64,000 nt of DNA. Source: Prunella strophiata. Lineage: Eukaryota > Chordata > Aves > Passeriformes > Prunellidae. The stretch spans positions 22,057,569 through 22,121,568 of the forward strand of contig JAZBQD010000001.1 in NCBI GenBank assembly GCA_036583965.1. Direction: 5' to 3'. The notes beneath the pieces were generated by a model. That model was not told where the DNA came from and did no database searches. It was given only the letters and a program-made list of their open reading frames with translations. The stretch's first letter is position 1; every line of letters starts with the position of its first letter. Positions 1 through 12,750 of this stretch are shown here, in pieces. Both the position numbers and the translations under genes were made by a program.

Positions 1-140
1 GAGCAGCCACAGCTGCTCTGGGCACCCTGTGCCCTGTGAGGTTGGTGAGGAACTGGAAGAAATTCCTCCCAATATCTGATCTAGTCTTACTCTCTTCCAG
101 TTTGAATCCATTCTCCACTGCCCTATCTCTGCAGTTCCTG
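1..140 (-). mobile_element. CR1 LINE fragment, antisense, cut by the window edge
   Basis: The window opens inside a CR1 copy read in antisense. The first bases carry the hallmark GCAGCCACAGCTGCTCTGGG block followed by the 'gggcaccctgtgcc' continuation, seen again at 20,610, 21,258, 27,293 and 49,688. The following 100 bases match weakly the next section of CR1 ('aattcctcccaatatctgatctagtc', then a C/T-rich stretch). The element continues left of the window. It is non-coding 3'-end sequence of a 5'-truncated non-LTR retrotransposon; the right boundary is approximate. Confidence 0.85.
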
Positions 141-3100
141 CTGAACTCTCCTCTGGCAAGGCTCCCCCAACCCTCAGAAGCCACACTTCCCTCCTTACAA
201 ATGTTAGGGGAAGTAGTTTGGTTTAATCCTTGGGAACTACACATTTGCATACTGCCCACACAGCTACAAAACACCGAGGGTTGCTTTTTTTTTAATTTAA
301 CAAGTCCTTAAATGCAAAAAATCCTCAAGCCCCAGAGGAAACCTCAGCTCACACCTCTTGATGATGCTGGGAGCAAAGCAGGTCTCACAAGAGAGAGGTT
401 GCTCCCTCTGGGAAACTACGGGCAAAAAAAGGAACATAAGCCTCTCACCCTGTTCTTCTAAAGTTCTGCTAAGCCTTCTGATGTTTGCATTTTTATAATG
501 GCCTTTCTCAGGCATTTTTATGCAAACAATGTTTTGCTTTGCATTCTTTCTGGAGTCAGAGAAAATTGATCGACTGTTGCTTTGACCAGTGTGGTTGGAG
601 AGGTGGCAACTTCACCCTCCAATCCCTGGCCATTTATGGAATTCTGTAAATATCAGAGTAAGAAATTAAACCCTCTCTTTTTTCTTGCCTCGACTTTGCT
701 GTGTGAGAGTGTTGTTCATTTCGTGTCACAGTGCAAAATAAGCCCTCTCTCCAGAACAGGCTGTGGAAGCAGGGGACACCAAAAAGGGCAGGAAACTACT
801 TCAGCAAAGGGACAATAACAAATACAAAAATATGGGTCTTAAATAAGCATAAATTGTAAGAGATAGGCAGAGTAATTTGAGCAATCAGCCTTTGGCTGAG
901 AAGAGGGACTATTACCCATGACATGCTTTGTGTGGCAGAGGGAATGTTCAGCCAGGCAGGCTCAATGGGCCCCTCAAGCTCTGAATTCCCATGAGAATTT
1001 TAACAAAGCCACTTGTTCATTTGAGCACTGATTTTCTAAATGACCACTCAAGAGAGGCAGAAAGCAAACAGAGCTCACCAAGGAGTAGGGCACAGGTGAG
1101 CAGAGCTATCAGAAATGCCTTGGAGGAACCCAGGGCAGGAGGCTGGCAGCTAACAAGGGATCTCTTGGAAAGACCCTGCCAAGGGTTCTGTTCTAAAGGC
1201 TGTCTTGGGTCAGAGTTCCACATTTTCTTTTTCGTAATCTTGTTGCAAAAACAGCAGGTGGTCTTGGTTTTCTTGGTGTAGTTTTTTTTTCCTTTTTTAA
1301 GCCCAAGGAAGAAAAAAATCAGGTTTTTTGAGAACAAAACAAGAACCTAAAGCCTGCATTACTTGAAAGAGCAATGCAAGTCTTTGAAAAAGCTGATACA
1401 ACAACACTGAAAAGCAGGGATGGCACAGAACACGGGGAACAAGACTTGGGACCACTACCTAAGAACATATTTGAAGAGAGAAGATGCAGTTTTTACCTCC
1501 TGCTCCCTTATTCCACCCATTTCCAAAGGAGGCAGGATGCACATCAATCCCAGCAGATTAAAATCTAATGACCAATCTTTTGCCATTAGACATGCCTGCC
1601 TACCTTGGAGCCAACATCCAGCCTTGCAGGTGAGAAGCGCTGGGTTTGTTTCTAGCAGCTCTCAAAAATAATTTTCCAGGTTCTGAGCTCCTCATTATAA
1701 CTGATTTCAGAGTCCAAAATTCATTAGTTGTGCTTCACCACCTCCAAGCTGACACCATTGTACAATGCAGCCAATTCCTTGGAGCTCTGACACTTCTCCT
1801 AAGTATACAAAGGTGTTTTTTTACTTTCTGTGGGAGGAAATATAACAGCAATGGAACAACACACTTGCTACATGTTGCAATGGGATTGAAAAAAGGAGAA
1901 GAAAGGAAGAAGTGATTGCATATCTTGAGACCTACCAGCAAAGCTCACTTTGTGTTCTTAACAAAATTTCAAGTCCATGGCCTGCCTGAAATTATGTAAG
2001 AACGGGTCAATTAAAAAGTGTAAAGGCTCCATGCTAACCACAGGAGAACAAGCCATTGCCAACAACTCTAGAGCCTGTGATCTGGGAAACATATGGATTT
2101 TTGGTTTTAAGTAGATCCATTTGGATGCATTTTTTTAAAGTAAAAATGCTGCTAATTTGACCTCTAAATTCACCTGACAACATGACATTGTTATGATGGA
2201 ACTGAAAACAAGACAGAATCATATACACAGTTATTAAAAAACATACAGCAGGGTAAGGCTGGCATACAGCTCCCCAGAAAGGCTGTGGCCATCAGACTGG
2301 GGAAATAGAAACACCTGGAAATAAAGCTTTATTTTATATGGCATTGCGGATTAATCCTTCTGAGCCTGGTATTGGTCATGCTCAGGGCAGCTGAGCACTC
2401 CTTCAGTGCCTGCTTCAGATCTCACATCCAAGCCTCCATGTTTCCATGCCCTGCCTGCTTCAGATTTCCCATCCAAGCCTCCATGTTTCCATGCCCTTCC
2501 TCCTTCAGTGCCTGCTTCAGATTTCCCATCCAAACTCCCCTGTTTTCATGCCTTTCCTCCTTTGCATGCAACAAAACATCTTCAGCACAGGAATGCCCTC
2601 ATTTTCCATGAAAACCAATCCACTCTTACATACCCATGGAACACACATCCCTCTGTCAGGTCTGATTTGAGCAGAACCAAAGCTAAAAGTGGCTCCACGA
2701 CTTTTAGGAGGCTCTGGAGAGAATTTAAACACTCACAAGTGGATATAGCTGTAAAACCAGGTGAAATGGGAAGTATTGTTGGAGCTCCCATTGTTCCTCC
2801 CACTGTGAGCAAGACACTGCCCTGGCTCATCCCTGCCCCCTTTCCAAGGTCTCCAGACAGCTCAGCAAGGCAGAGCCACCATCCACCCTCATCCTTCCCT
2901 GAGGGGTTCACAGCCTCATCCCAGGTTTCCAGCTCTTTCTCAGATTCTTGAGCCCCACAGCCTCATCCAAATCCATACCATCAGCAAGCAGCACATTATT
3001 CCTAACCCTGCACAATTCCTTCTGCTGAAAGCAACAAGGGGTCCCTGACCAGGCAATCTGTTGGATAATGCCACAGAAACTGCCACCAATTGGTGGGCTA

Positions 3101-3944
3101 AAGCCTTTTCCCCACCCCTGCAGAAGGCTGAAAGAGTTGTAGCCAGCCTGGAGAACACAACCAATTTATTACAGAGATCATTCCTTGCTGGCTCCCTTCT
3201 GCAACCCCTCTCACTGCTTCCAGCAGAATGTTAACTCCGAGAAAACGGAGCAGTGGGGAAAAGGAAACAGTGTTCCTACAGATGTGAATGTCATGTAAAT
3301 GTCAAACCTCCTGTTAAAATTTGATCAGGAGGCTGAGTGAAAGGGAGAGAGCGTTTCTGTGAGTAAACCAGCACATTAACAAGAGTTTCAGCCTGTCTGC
3401 TCACAACAGGTCCTCAGTGATGGATTTCATTATTCTTAATTTCCCATGTAATATTAAGCTGCAATTGATTTTACTAAAAGATCATATATAGCAGTACAAG
3501 AAGTGCAAAAAATGCTGGTTGACAAGATGGAGCTACATCAGTCTTAAAATTAAAATCTTTGTGTGCCTCTTCTACAACTGCACTTAATAAAAAAATGCAT
3601 TTCTTCTGCATTAAAAATAAATTCCCCTCTACTGAGAAAGGCCTGGAGCACATGCATTCATTCCCCTGTACCAGGAGACAGAAGGTGGTTTCCCACGAAA
3701 TCCCAAAAAGCAGAATTCCAGCAGACACTAGTAGGGACACAGATAATTGCAATGAACCAATCCTCAAAGCTTTTGCTTTGGAAAGGAACTGTTTTTTCCC
3801 ATGATTTCACCGTCCCACTGGACACATTTCCTGGTGAACCTCAGGTAGGAAACGTTCCTTGTCTCCGGCTGAGCGACCTCAGCTCTGCCGTTTCAGGACC
3901 CTGGACATCTCCCGGACACCTCGAGCGTTCCGACAGCGAGCAGG
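141..3944. other. unique noncoding sequence
   Basis: No recognisable exon, RNA gene or transposon was seen apart from the minisatellite at 2,407-2,561. The sequence is AT-leaning and CpG-poor. Open frames here are at most about 200 codons, show no family resemblance and have no consistent splice context. Very old, highly diverged repeats could be missed by eye. Confidence 0.5.
2407..2561. repeat. minisatellite, 45/57-bp unit, three copies
   Basis: Three tandem copies of a unit beginning TGCCTGCTTCAGAT and containing 'ccatccaagcctccatg'. Copy 1 starts at 2,407 and is 45 bp long. Copies 2 (2,452) and 3 (2,509) carry an extra 12-bp spacer, TTCCTCCTTCAG, giving a 57-bp period. Copy 3 is the most diverged. 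The open minus-strand frame across it (repeating 'GLDGKSEAG'-like peptide) is a by-product of the repeat. Confidence 0.85.
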
Positions 3945-4172
3945 GCATTAGATTGGATTTTAGGAAGGAATTCTTGTTGGGGAGCCCCACAGGGTGCCCA
4001 GAGCAGCTGTGGCTGCCCCTGGATCCCTGGCAGTGCCCAAGGCCAGGCTGGACTTTGGGGCTTGGAGCAGCCTGGGACAGTGGGAGCTGTCCCTGCCATG
4101 GCAGATGTGGAAATGGATGGGATTTAAGGTCCCTTCCCACCCAAACCAGTCTGGGATTCCATGAACTGTAGC
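3945..4172 (+). mobile_element. CR1 LINE 3' end, sense
   Basis: Sense-oriented 5'-truncated CR1. It shows in order 'gggtgcccagagcagctgtgg', 'ggatccctggcagtgccc', 'ggcttggagcagcctggg' and the terminal 'ggtcccttcccacccaaacc' followed by 'tgggattccatga'. The left limit is blurred by divergence. About 225 bp remain of a multi-kilobase element, so it is non-functional. Confidence 0.9.
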
Positions 4173-6564
4173 TGTTGGTTTTAACACCAAGTTAAAGACT
4201 TGCTTCACTCTAAAACACACAGACTGAAGAATTCTACAGCAACATTCAGGCTACTCAATGCAAATTTAGGATTAGAAAATTTATCCAGTTACTTGCTCTC
4301 CAGCTTTACATGTCCCCACCAAACCACCACCTCCTCTCAGCACACAGGGGCTATTTCTGGCACAACCAAGGCCAGCCTCATTTCAGTTCAGAATTACCTT
4401 TCAAACCAGTCCAGCCATTGTCCTGAACTGATCCTTTCCTACCCAAAAAGTCCCTACTTTTATCAAATGTGTGTGGCTCAAAGGACTCAGTCCATTTTGC
4501 AGTAGCCTTGGCATCACAGTTACCTGTTGTGCCACCAAAACAGCCTGCTCATTTCTTCCACAGGAGTTACACAAGGATATCCTTGGAAAGAACTTGGAAT
4601 TTCATGCCCTCAACGACATCCTCTGTGGCTGGCAGCCCAAGCCATAAACTTGTCACTATCCTGAAAATTGTGGGAGGGCAAGAGGACATAACATCCATAT
4701 TTCTGATGGATGAATCCCTTTGGTTTGAGCCTCCCTTCGTAGTTGGAAGACTTTTTTTTTTTTTGGTAATCTGCCTTCAAAGATATTAGAATAGGAACAT
4801 TGTCAAAGACTCTGAGATCTTTGTAACCCCCCAAAAAGACAGTTTTTAATCCTCTGTCCTTTCCCTTCAATGAGGCAATGCAGGCACTGTCTTCCACTGC
4901 CTCACTGCTGTTTGAAGCTGTAATCAGGAAGGAATAAAGCTGAAAGGGAAGCAGGTTGCAGTGCCAGTGGACAAAGCCTCCATCTATTATGAATTTCATG
5001 AGCAGCCTGACTCATCTCTTCAGTAGCTTCAGTCCCCTCAGCTTCCTTCCCAGATGCAAAAAGGTCACAATGGTGGCCAGCTTTCCCATCCTGCTGTAGC
5101 TGCCATATTGCTGAACTTCCCTCATCCACAGAAACCTCTGGATAAATCCAGAGCAACCGCAGAGAGGACAAACACCACCCAGCAGGAGCCTTTCCCCTCT
5201 CTCTGCTCTGCTCCCCGAGGGGGCTGCCAGGCACAAGGACACCACAGAGGAATTCCTGGGGCTGTGCACTCCTCTCCTGCTCCAACTGGGTTTTCACAGT
5301 GTCTCATTCCCTGGAGTTTTTCAAAATACAAAGTGAATTTTGTGAGCCCCATGGTTCGCCAGTCATTAATCCTGTTTTATTCAAGGCTGTATATCCTTAA
5401 AACCCAAAACCATCTGAAACTCACTGGGTGCATTTATCCACATCTTCCTCAGGTACAAGGACTTATGCAAATAACCTTGTTTCACATTAAATGTTAAAAG
5501 ATTTATTTTTTTCTAAACTGAAAGTTTTATTCCAATGAAAGGCATTGCTCTCAGAAAGTAAAAATAAAAAAAAAAAAAAAAAAATGTGAAAAAGTAGTAA
5601 AGGAAAGCTGCTGAAGAAGATTATCATCTTCTCTATGATTGATTTGGGCACCTAAAAAGGAAAAAGTCCAGCAACTTAAGTAAAATGAGAGTCCTGGAAA
5701 GCTCCTTGACTATCAAAACTGCAGCAATTTCATTATTATGAAGAAATTCATTCTAGTGGACATCTAAGTAACAGAGTTCAGACTGCTCTTGAGAGATTTA
5801 AAGATCCTATTTGTGAATGTTAAATAACTTGAAGCTCCATAAGCTAAATGGATTCAGAAACCAGTCAGTGCTTCTTTGAATTTAACTTGTGCTCACACAT
5901 CTGCCTTCCCCTTTTTTTGACAGGAAATGAAAAAACTAAAAATTCAATGGCAATCTACTTGTGCATCAAGTTGTTCATTTTTCCTTGTCATACACGTGGC
6001 ACTGAAGTGTCACAACCTAATTCCATTAGAGTGTGGGTTTCATTTCTAGTTTGCACTCATTCTAGATGCAACAAGTAAAATTAAATACATCATATTCTAA
6101 TTGCTTCCACTGTGTTGCCTCACCAGCAGTTTCCTCAAACTTGCAATTCCTGTTTGCAGACAAGAGCAGAGGAGAAAGCCCTGAGTTATTTTGTGTTGTT
6201 GAACACACCACCAGAAACCAAAGGCTCCCAAGTTATTTCAAGCTTGGATATTACCCAAGTGAAAAAACTGGAAGAAAAAACCCAATAACTTCATAATCCA
6301 TAAATTGAGTTTGCTTGGTGAAGCACAGTTCTGTTCAGGGGAGAATCCTGGGAATAAGGATCTGCCATAGTGCTCAAGAAGGTAACCTTGGAGTGCAGCC
6401 ACACTCAAATATTTGTTGTTTAGAGGAAACACTCAAAAAATAGTTCAATGAAAGCTCAATCAAAACCACACCAACAACATTTGCCCCTTCTCCTACTCCC
6501 AAAAGGCCATAATGGATTTCTCTTTTTAGAAAAAGATTCATTTTCTCCACACTCATTATAGGAA
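4173..6564. other. unique noncoding sequence with short homopolymers
   Basis: No exon or transposon recognised. A T-run lies near 4,751-4,764 and an A-run at about 5,564-5,584; neither is followed by a recognisable retrosequence boundary. AT-rich, CpG-poor. Confidence 0.5.
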
Positions 6565-6670
6565 TCATCACCATCATAAAACTCTGGTTGGAAAAGACCT
6601 CCAAGATCAAAATCCAGCTGCAAATCCAACCTATAATCCAAATGCCACCTGCCCAGTGCTGTAAAACCCA
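6565..6670 (-). mobile_element. old CR1-type LINE 3' end, antisense
   Basis: The text GGTTGGAAAAGACCTCCAAG, followed by a degenerate 'atc...tccaacct', is the antisense form of the 3' terminus of older avian CR1 subfamilies. It is preceded by a degraded 'gaatcatca..atcata' tail. It is more diverged than the other copies here; both ends are approximate. Confidence 0.7.
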
Positions 6671-8617
6671 TCCCTGAAGTTTGCAGCAGCTCCTGTGATG
6701 GGAGCAGGGTGTTTGCTTGGCTGGGGAGACACCCTGCAGACAGGCCAAGCTCACAGCAAGCTGTGCAAGGAGGGAGCACAAAGCTGCCCAATGTCAGCCC
6801 AGCAACGTTTGGAGCTGCCAGCCCAAGGAACACCCTGGAATCTCAGTGGAACTGCTGGCTTTGAATGATGGGTATCAGAGAAACCTGGAGATACACACTG
6901 CCATGGTGCTAGGAGAGGGCACAGAGCTCACAATACCCCTATGGAACATTCCCATGGGAGAGCTGCCAGCACACCCAGATCATCAGACCACAGGGGTTCT
7001 CTCCCTCTTGCCAAAATCAACCATGGAAGTGCCCAGTGGAAGACAGCACCCTCGGAGAAAGAAGCCCTGCTTCTCCAGATACAGAGGGGGAAGCTGAAAA
7101 CCTTGCAATCAGCCATTCAGATTACTCTTCACTCTGAGATTAATGCTCATGTTTTTGTCAAAAGCACCACACGAAATGCAATGAACAGACTGCAGTTGTA
7201 TCTCTCAATCAAAAGAAAAAAAAAAAAATCACCAAAACTCTCCAATGACTGGACACGACCAGAATTTGAATAGGAAACACAGGATTATTTTTTCTGTTCA
7301 AAATATGTGAGAAGGAACCAAGTGAATGAGGTAAATACAGCAATCAGCACATGGATGAAGTGAATGCAACAACCTGACTGTGCAGGAAGGTTCCCCAGTT
7401 ACAATAAGAAGTCTGGAAAATGGACATATCATAGCACCAACCCTTATCACACAGCCCTCCCAGATCCTCAAGCACTGCTGTTTACACCTTCCTTCTTACA
7501 GCCTGGGTCCTAAGCCTTTAAATACAGAATTATTTGAGTTGGTTTTAAGTAGAAATGTGTGCTAATGTGTATTTCTGGAAAAACAAAGCTATTTTAGGCA
7601 CAAATTCCTATCCAAATCTGACTGCCCAACCAAATTAACAACAAGCACTGACTGTATGTTTGTCTCCCACTAATTAAATCACTTCAACCAGAGCAGCATT
7701 TCAGTTCTTAAGCATAATCTTTACTTTAGAAAGGACTCACTACTCTTACTGACATAGCTCCTCAAAATGCTTTACCAGGAGTATTTTTCTCCTTGCATCT
7801 TTCCCAAACTGCTCCCAGAAATCTTTCCACTGGCTTTAATCAGTCAGCTTTGCCTTTTTTACTTCACTTTCTTCTCTCAATATCTCAAATGGTTTGTTCA
7901 GGTTAGAAAATGAAGCGTATGAACTAAATTAAAAAAAATAAGGGAGCACTTCAGTGGCAGAAAACAGCTACAGCCTTTGTGGCTCTTCCCTTTGAACCTC
8001 CTTCTGTTGCTCTTTTTTCCTTGCCCTTCAGACTGCACTATTGCAGGGAATTTATTTGAACCAGAACTGTCTTTTTCTGTGTTGCAGGGCATTGTTTGAT
8101 GACAGACAAAACAGGCTGCAGAAGGACAGCAGTCCATGGCCCTTCCTCAGGCAAACACCCAGGACAGGCCAGCTTGGATTGTTTGAAGTTCCAAGGAAAA
8201 TTGGGAGAAAGCCCAGGATTGCTCTGTTCACCTTTAGGCTAAGATTGAAATCTTGATGCCACCGATGCAAACTCCTTCTGGAGCATTATTTCCCAGAGGT
8301 TATTCCCAGTGTGAGCCAGCACAGCTGGGGCAAGGCTTTCATCCACAGAGAGCCTGACTGGCACCTGGCTCACCCCAGCTCTGCTCTCACTGCAGCTACA
8401 GCTTCCTAATTGAGGCTCACCACTCCTCTGTTTGGGCCTCTAATTGCTCTCCAAAGCCCCTGCAAGAGGTTCCCAGTAAAGACAAAGTTCCTTTGATGCA
8501 GCCCAAACAAACAAATAACAATTATCACCTTCCCCTGCCTTTCCCACACTGGCAGAGAGCAGAGGGGCTCCTTTGCTCATCCCAGTGCTGGGTTTGCTGC
8601 ACCCTGGAACCTCTAAG
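6671..8617. other. unique noncoding sequence
   Basis: No gene or element recognised. A short A-run lies at about 7,208-7,222. Small open frames (for example 6,717-7,097) have no recognisable product. Confidence 0.5.
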
Positions 8618-8778
8618 GCAGCTCCTTTGTGGCTGTCCCATGATCTCTGGAAGTGTCCAAGGCCAGGTTGGATGGGGCTTGGAGCAACCTGGGATAGTGG
8701 AAGATACCCCTGCCCACAGCACAGAGTGGGACTGGATGGGCTTTAAGGTCTCTTTCAGATCATTTTGGGATTCTGGGA
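8618..8778 (+). mobile_element. CR1 LINE 3' end, sense
   Basis: A diverged sense CR1 tail: 'tggctgtcccatgatctctgg', 'gtgtccaaggccaggttgg', 'ggcttggagcaacctggg', 'gatgggctttaaggtctc' and a 'tttgggattctggga' end. It lines up block by block with the copy at 3,945 but with more substitutions, so it is probably older. Confidence 0.85.
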
Positions 8779-11089
8779 TGAACCAAGGATTGAGGGCAAG
8801 GTCAAATTTCTGCCAGCAGGGGAATCCACAGGGAAGCAAGGCAGCTGCAGCCCCACTCCAGCTGTAGATCACCCTTCTCCCTACTGGCTGTCCCTTCCCA
8901 AGTGAATCCAGGGAGATCCTTCCCCCTGTCACACACAAGGCTGTGTGTTTTGGGTGCAAAGAGAGGCTGTAAGGAGGTCAGATCAGTAGATTTACATGTA
9001 CAAAACAGACACTCTTTTAAGTGACTTTAGCTCTTCCTTCAGAGGTTTGTCACCAGCCATCAGAATTACTTGTTCCACCCTCTTTGGAGCTACAGCTTGA
9101 CAAAAGTCCAGCCAGACTTGCAGTGGTCCAAGAAGAGCCTGCCATCCTAACCCTAACAGCTGAGAACACCCCAAAGCACTGCCAGGGGATCACACCCACT
9201 GCCTGAAGTGCCAAAAACAAACCACTTCCCACTACTGCTGAGCTAGTCCTGACTGTCAAGTCTCTTGTAATAAATCACCTAAGCATGCAAAGCTGCAGGA
9301 GCATCTCCTCTCCCAGAAGCCAGCTCTGCTGTGCTTGCACAAGATTTTTAGGCACTCAGTGTCTCTTCCCCCAAAAGACTTCCCATCAACAAATGCATCA
9401 CATGGAATCCTCTGGTAGCAGCAAAATTAATATATACCTGCAAGGCAGTTTTTTTCCCTTCATCAATCAGTTGATTAGTTATTTTTAATTAAAACAGCAA
9501 GCTCTGATTGCAGGATTTTGAGCAATAAACTTTGCCACTTTAACTACTGTTTTCTGTGGTTCAGACACTGAATTTATAAACTATTAATAGGACAGAACAA
9601 GCAAACTTGGGTTTAATTCTCAAGCAGCATTTTGGCTTGATCCAGATTTCAAGCTTCTACTATTCAGTCATCCCTCTGCACGTTTCAAGTACCAAGAAGT
9701 AAATAATAATTGGCGAACAGATCAGTGTTCATCTGTGCACTCTGAGTTTAAGAGGAAAAACAGCTGGTTCACACACAAAAAGTCCCCTTTGCCAGAAGTC
9801 TGTTAAGTTTACTTGAAGCTTGGATGAAGAAGATCCAAAAAGAACCTTCATGGGTAAAAAGGTTCTCTTTGCCAAACCAAAGGTTTTATATCAGACTTGC
9901 TGTTAAAACTGAACCAAGACCAGATTTTGCTTTCCTGTTTTCAGATTTTGCTGCTTGGCTGGACAGAGGCCCACATGCAGACATAAATATAAAGAAACAA
10001 AACAAACCAAAAAAAGGAGTGCTACTGTTCATGTTATTTTCCTGTTTAAGAGCATTTGGACTAAGGGTGAATTGCTACCAGAAGTTTACTGAAGCCATGA
10101 AAGGAAAAGTGCAAAGCTACTGGTTTCATTTCCTTCAGCTGCTTGCTAACCAGGAGCAGAGCTTTAACTTATGTCCCTCATTTAAAGCTGTTAACAAAGT
10201 ACTTAAATCCCAGAGTTCAGGGGTAAATCTCCATGGATTTCGGGCTGCTAAGGCATGGGAAGAAGGAAAGGAGCAGAAAATGGGGGAGACTGCTTTTTAA
10301 GGATGTGTCCCCCCACCAAGTAAAGATGTGGTTCCTGAAGAGTCCAGGAGCAATACATAAAGAATTTATGGAAGTTTATTTTGTAAATAGAGGGAAAAGA
10401 ACTCAAGCCAAGTTCTAACTCCTGTCTGATGTCCATGCTCTTCTGGCAGCCCTGGCAAAGCTCTGTATCCCTGAATCAGCCCTGTGGCAGCTTCTGAAGC
10501 ACAAAGCTTCAGTCTACACCAAATGCCCACCCAGCACTGCAGTGGGTGTCCCAAACAGCCACCAACCCCAAGCTAGCCCACACATCCATACCACAGATAC
10601 ACAGCAGCAGCTCAACACTTTGTGCTTCAGGCTTCCATCTCTGCACAGAAAAGCAGAGCCCAGATCTGAGAAGCTCATTTGCACAGCTGATGTGATGCTT
10701 CACTGGTGGAGGAATGAGTGATGACCATGGTCTCACACAAAGCTGACTGAACCTCTTCATCTGCAGCACACACACTGAGCCAGCACTCACTTTTGAAGGT
10801 GTTCAGCAGGTTGCTCTACCAACCATTCCCATTGTGCCAGAGGAACTTTAGATACTCCAACACTTTCCCAGATATGAGCACATGTTGTCATTGGGAAGTT
10901 ACAGAAAAAGCAGGATAGTAAAGGCTGCACGTGAAACTTTGAACAAAAACAAGAGCAAAGATTTAAATGTCCCTTTACCTGTCCACGGTCATTATCTTGA
11001 CAATTAAGCACGTGTCACCTACAGACACAAGGGTGACACAAGGGGGCCTGACACATCCCCAGCAGCTGAAGCAAGAGGGGGGAGCCAGT
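8779..11089. other. unique noncoding sequence left of the CpG-rich block
   Basis: No transposon recognised. A 158-codon open frame at 9,824-10,300 has no recognisable family and no supporting splice pattern. A possible 40-bp minus-strand exon at 10,979-11,018 is discussed under the findings. CpG is rare up to about 11,090 and then rises sharply. Confidence 0.5.
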
Positions 11090-11320
11090 AGTCCCCGATT
11101 TGGGAGTAAATCTCGCCGAGCTTTGACACCCCAGAAAGTTGAAAGCAGGCTGGGCTCCCGTGCCGCTGCTGTAGGCGCCGGGTTCCGCGTGTGACAAGGC
11201 TGTCACTGCTGCGGCGGTGCCAGCACGCTCCCCTTGCCCCTTCAGGGCGCCGGGAAAAGCATCCTGGCACCCGTTCCACGCTCCATGCAGATTTCCTCCT
11301 GCTGGGAGGCAAGAGGAGCT
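11090..11320. promoter_or_regulatory. CpG-rich shore segment
   Basis: A sudden cluster of CpG dinucleotides ('ctcgccgagc', 'gtaggcgccgggttccgcgtg', 'tgctgcggcggtgcc') after 11 kb of CpG-poor DNA. It is the left edge of the CpG-rich block that ends near 14,870. No TATA box or initiator is obvious, so it is best read as an island shore. Confidence 0.55.
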
Positions 11321-12439
11321 CGCATCTCTCAGGGAGAACTGAATTTGGAAAAGTTACACGGCAGGAACAGTTTGCATTCATCCCCAGCTTGCTACGTGGG
11401 ATCTCGAGAACATTTGCTTTACCACTCCAGCTATACCGTCTGATTTTATTTTTAAATGTCTCTTTTTCCCCAGTTTCCACTCATCAGAGAGCAAAACTGT
11501 TCTCAGCCGAAGTGAGAAACGTATTTGCTTAACACGCAGACAGCCCAAAGAGCAGTCTGAGAAATTTATATGTCACGAACCTCCTCCCGTCGCGGGGTGG
11601 GTGGGAGCAGACACGGAAATGTTTCCACCTTAACTTTTGATGATGGGAGTGGGAGCAGCCCGCCTGGCAAACACAGGGGCTTCCCCCCACACCTCGGCGG
11701 GGCCCAAATGAGTCAACGGGGATTGATTTGCATCCAAAACCCCCCTCGCCTACCGCACCCCTCCCTCCGAATTAGCATCCAATCATCGTTAATGGCCACA
11801 GCCGAAACACGCAGAGGGGATGGGAAGCGGGCTCCTGCCTCTCCCGGCGTGTGCCCCCATACGGCACCACCCACACCTCGGTCCTGCTCTTCCCAAGGTA
11901 ATCCCAGTGCTCAGGCTCCAGCCCCCACGGCTGACCTCACCGTACATCCCTCAAGTTCGCACAACATCTCACACGCAGGGCTCGCATCAGCCACAGGGGT
12001 AGATAAACGCGCTGGGGTGTGTAAAAGGCTGGCAGCAGAGTACATCACCTACCAGGAGCCGGGCACCGGGGTTACCCTGCCGATTCCTGCCATAATCCCG
12101 CTCCCGAAGCTTTCCGAGCCCAGGAAGGTGTCTCTCCGCAGCTTTGCGGTTGCAAGGCGAGGAGCTTCCCGTCTCCCCTCCGCAGGACTCCCCCGATGCC
12201 TGAAGGGCTGAGGCACTCGGGAAAAGGCAGCGAAGGCACCCGGCACCGCTCAGCTTCCCCTAAAGGAGCTCGGAAATGAGATGGAGCAGCCGGCTCCCCC
12301 GCGCCAAGTATTACAGGAGCGGAATACTAACGGGTTCCTTTATTTTACCCATTACCATATGCAGATATTAAAGTCTGAGCGCTGCGTTTCTGCCACTGCT
12401 GGCCCTCGCAAATTAACCCCGCATCTCAAAGCGACACCA
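11321..12439. other. moderately CpG-rich flank with homeodomain/octamer-like motifs
   Basis: Intermediate CpG content linking the shore to the core. Motifs visible include ATTTGCAT (octamer-like, near 11,726), GAATTAGCATCCAATCATCG (near 11,768) and an AT-rich 'cattaccatatgcagata' (near 12,350). Such clusters are common next to developmental-gene promoters, but this is inference from composition. The 213-codon open frame at 11,570-12,211 is not recognisable as a protein and is expected in GC-rich DNA. Confidence 0.4.
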
Positions 12440-12750
12440 CAGTAGTTGAGGTCACCGTCTCTCCTCTGCTTGGCGACAGGGACCGATGGGGAAGGGGAGG
12501 AAGAGATGGGTGTCTCTCCTCGCCCGAGGAGGCTCTCCCGGCTCCGGCCGCGGAGCCCTGCCCTCGCCCCAGCAGGGTGGGAGCCTCGGGGCTGAGGCAG
12601 CCCGAGGAGCCGCGGCAGGGCAGCTCCAGCATCCCCCCACCCGCGCATCCCTCCATCGCCCCCGACTTACCCCCTTCCTCCGGGAAACTTTCGGCCGCGC
12701 CGGGCAGCGGGCCGGGCCGGGGGCCGCCGCCCTGTGGCAGCGAGGCCCGC

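Noticed and set aside
2407..2561. CRISPR-like array
   Set aside because: Units are directly abutting with no unique spacers, in a vertebrate genome; it is a minisatellite. The same applies to 54,535-54,669.
11570..12211. 213-codon plus-strand frame beside the island
   Set aside because: Expected by chance in GC-rich sequence; no recognisable domain, no supported splice sites.
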